A DNA stretch of 58,083 bases from Actinomadura fibrosa (GTDB lineage Bacteria; Actinomycetota; Actinomycetes; Streptosporangiales; Streptosporangiaceae), in contig NZ_CAACUY010000041.1 in the NCBI RefSeq assembly GCF_900659615.1, forward strand, positions 1 through 58,083, written 5' to 3'. Both the position numbers and the translations under genes were made by a program. A model generated the notes under the pieces. The model worked only from the letters and a program-made list of their open reading frames with translations, ran no database searches and was not told where the DNA came from. Each line of letters begins with the position of its first letter. The stretch's first letter is position 1. This document shows, piece by piece, positions 57,246 to 58,083 of the stretch.

Positions 57246-58083
57246 CTCTGGGAATCCGCTACGCCGCGCGCTCCGACGTGGGCATGCTGCGCGAGGGCAA
57301 CGAGGACTCGGCGTACGCGGGCGCGCACCTGCTCGCGGTGGCCGACGGGATGGGCGGGCACGTCGGCGGCGAGATCGCGAGCGCCGCCGCCATCGAGGCG
57401 CTGCGGGGGCTCGACAAGGACCTGCCGGCGACGGAGCTGCTCGCCGCGCTGGAGCACACGGTCAAGACCGCCAACGACAACCTGCACCGCATCGTGGAGT
57501 CCGACCCCGCGCTCCAGGGCATGGGGACGACGCTGACCGCGATGCTGTGGGCGGGCAACCAGGTCGCGCTGGTCCACATCGGCGACTCGCGCGCCTACCT
57601 GCTGCGCGACGGCAGCCTGTTCCAGATCACGCACGACCACACGCTGGTGCAGTCGCTCGTCGACGAGGGGCGCATCAGCCCGGACGAGGCGGCGTCGCAC
57701 CCGCAGCGCTCGCTGCTGCTGCGGGCGCTCGACGGCCGCGGCGAGGTCGACCCCGACCTGTCGCTGCGCGAGGCGAAGATCGGTGACCGGTACCTGCTGT
57801 GCTCGGACGGGCTGTCCGGCGTCGTCACCGCGGAGACGATCTTCCAGGTGCTGACGGACGTGGCCGATCCGGAGCAGGCCGTCCGGCAGCTGATCGACCT
57901 GGCCAACCGGGGCGGCGGCCCCGACAACATCACCTGCGTGGTCGCGGACGTGGTCGACCTCGGCCAGGTGCCGCCGACGGGCGGTCCCGGGCGCGCGGTG
58001 GGCGCGGCGGCCAACACGGCGCCGCCGGATCCGCCGGGCGGCGGCGCGAACACCACCCAGGCCGACACGCCCGCCGGGCGGGC
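57242..58083 (+). CDS. pstP: PP2C serine/threonine phosphatase PstP (3-prime end outside window)
   Basis: Open from ATG 57242 to the right edge, 280 residues seen. PP2C catalytic domain about 5-235 with metal ligands Asp22 (GNEDS) and Asp35 (VADGMGG), GDSRAYLLR, LCSDGLSG and GGGPDNITCVV. A Pro/Gly-rich linker follows; the expected membrane segment and outer tail are beyond the window. Dephosphorylates PknA/PknB and their targets. The order fhaA-fhaB-pstP is the conserved head of the rodA-pbpA-pknA-pknB operon. Confidence 0.96.
   Translation, partial: MTLGIRYAARSDVGMLREGNEDSAYAGAHLLAVADGMGGHVGGEIASAAAIEALRGLDKDLPATELLAALEHTVKTANDNLHRIVESDPALQGMGTTLTAMLWAGNQVALVHIGDSRAYLLRDGSLFQITHDHTLVQSLVDEGRISPDEAASHPQRSLLLRALDGRGEVDPDLSLREAKIGDRYLLCSDGLSGVVTAETIFQVLTDVADPEQAVRQLIDLANRGGGPDNITCVVADVVDLGQVPPTGGPGRAVGAAANTAPPDPPGGGANTTQADTPAGR

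Overview
The window is about 73% G+C DNA from an actinobacterium. Three things point there: the conserved fhaA-fhaB-pstP cell-division/kinase cluster next to a tRNA-Leu at the right end, a WhiJ-like XRE/DUF397/RsbW-like ATPase module, and many leaderless genes with a -10 box about 7 bases before the start. A Streptosporangiales member such as Actinomadura would fit, but that is inference from gene style.

Layout. 1-9.5 kb: a left-edge junction of two gene remnants (one is the urease alpha C-terminus), an NmrA-like reductase, ClpP divergent from a LysR regulator, an MFS exporter divergent from an ArsR-like regulator, a MacB/FtsX-type ABC exporter and a frameshifted aminoglycoside phosphotransferase-like gene. 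9.5-13.2 kb: a repeat-punctuated stretch. Four copies of one hairpin-bearing repeat lie in the same orientation, one after each leftward transcription unit: HxlR (beside its divergent NmrA gene), a catalytically dead alpha/beta hydrolase, a DHFR-like reductase, and XRE/DUF397. 13.2-17.2 kb: the XRE/DUF397/ATPase module with an unlisted 27-residue ORF, a second DHFR-like reductase, remnants of an SDR gene and a MarR gene, and an orphan ATP-grasp enzyme. 17.2-24 kb: FMN reductase plus MFS pump, a BBE-type flavin oxidase, an SDR, and an AsnC/Lrp regulator divergent from an amino-acid permease. 24.2-27.8 kb: a 1192-residue secreted multi-domain GH87 alpha-1,3-glucanase. 28-44 kb: serial regulator-plus-enzyme or regulator-plus-pump modules (old yellow enzyme, SARP/AfsR-like, GlxA-type AraC with isochorismatase, NmrA+MFS with TetR, MFS with a double Lrp, two SDRs with XRE, aldo/keto reductase with TetR). 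44-49.5 kb: a two-component system, a membrane protein, and a DUF4097-DrrA-DrrB operon behind an AT-rich, palindrome-rich control region. 49.5-55.7 kb: VOC protein coupled to an ECF sigma factor, two TetR modules, compressed remnants of YceI and multicopper oxidase genes, SnoaL-like protein with LysR, and a LysR fragment. 55.7 kb to the end: tRNA-Leu(CAG), fhaA, fhaB and pstP (cut by the window end).

Most of the window is accessory. It is a chain of small self-regulated redox or efflux modules using at least ten regulator families, separated by strong convergent terminators and dotted with deletion scars where only gene ends survive. The feature that looks least like known annotation is the repeat family at 9.5-13.2 kb. 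It behaves like a dispersed 3-prime-end/terminator element, with internally deleted copies and a paired base change in its stem.
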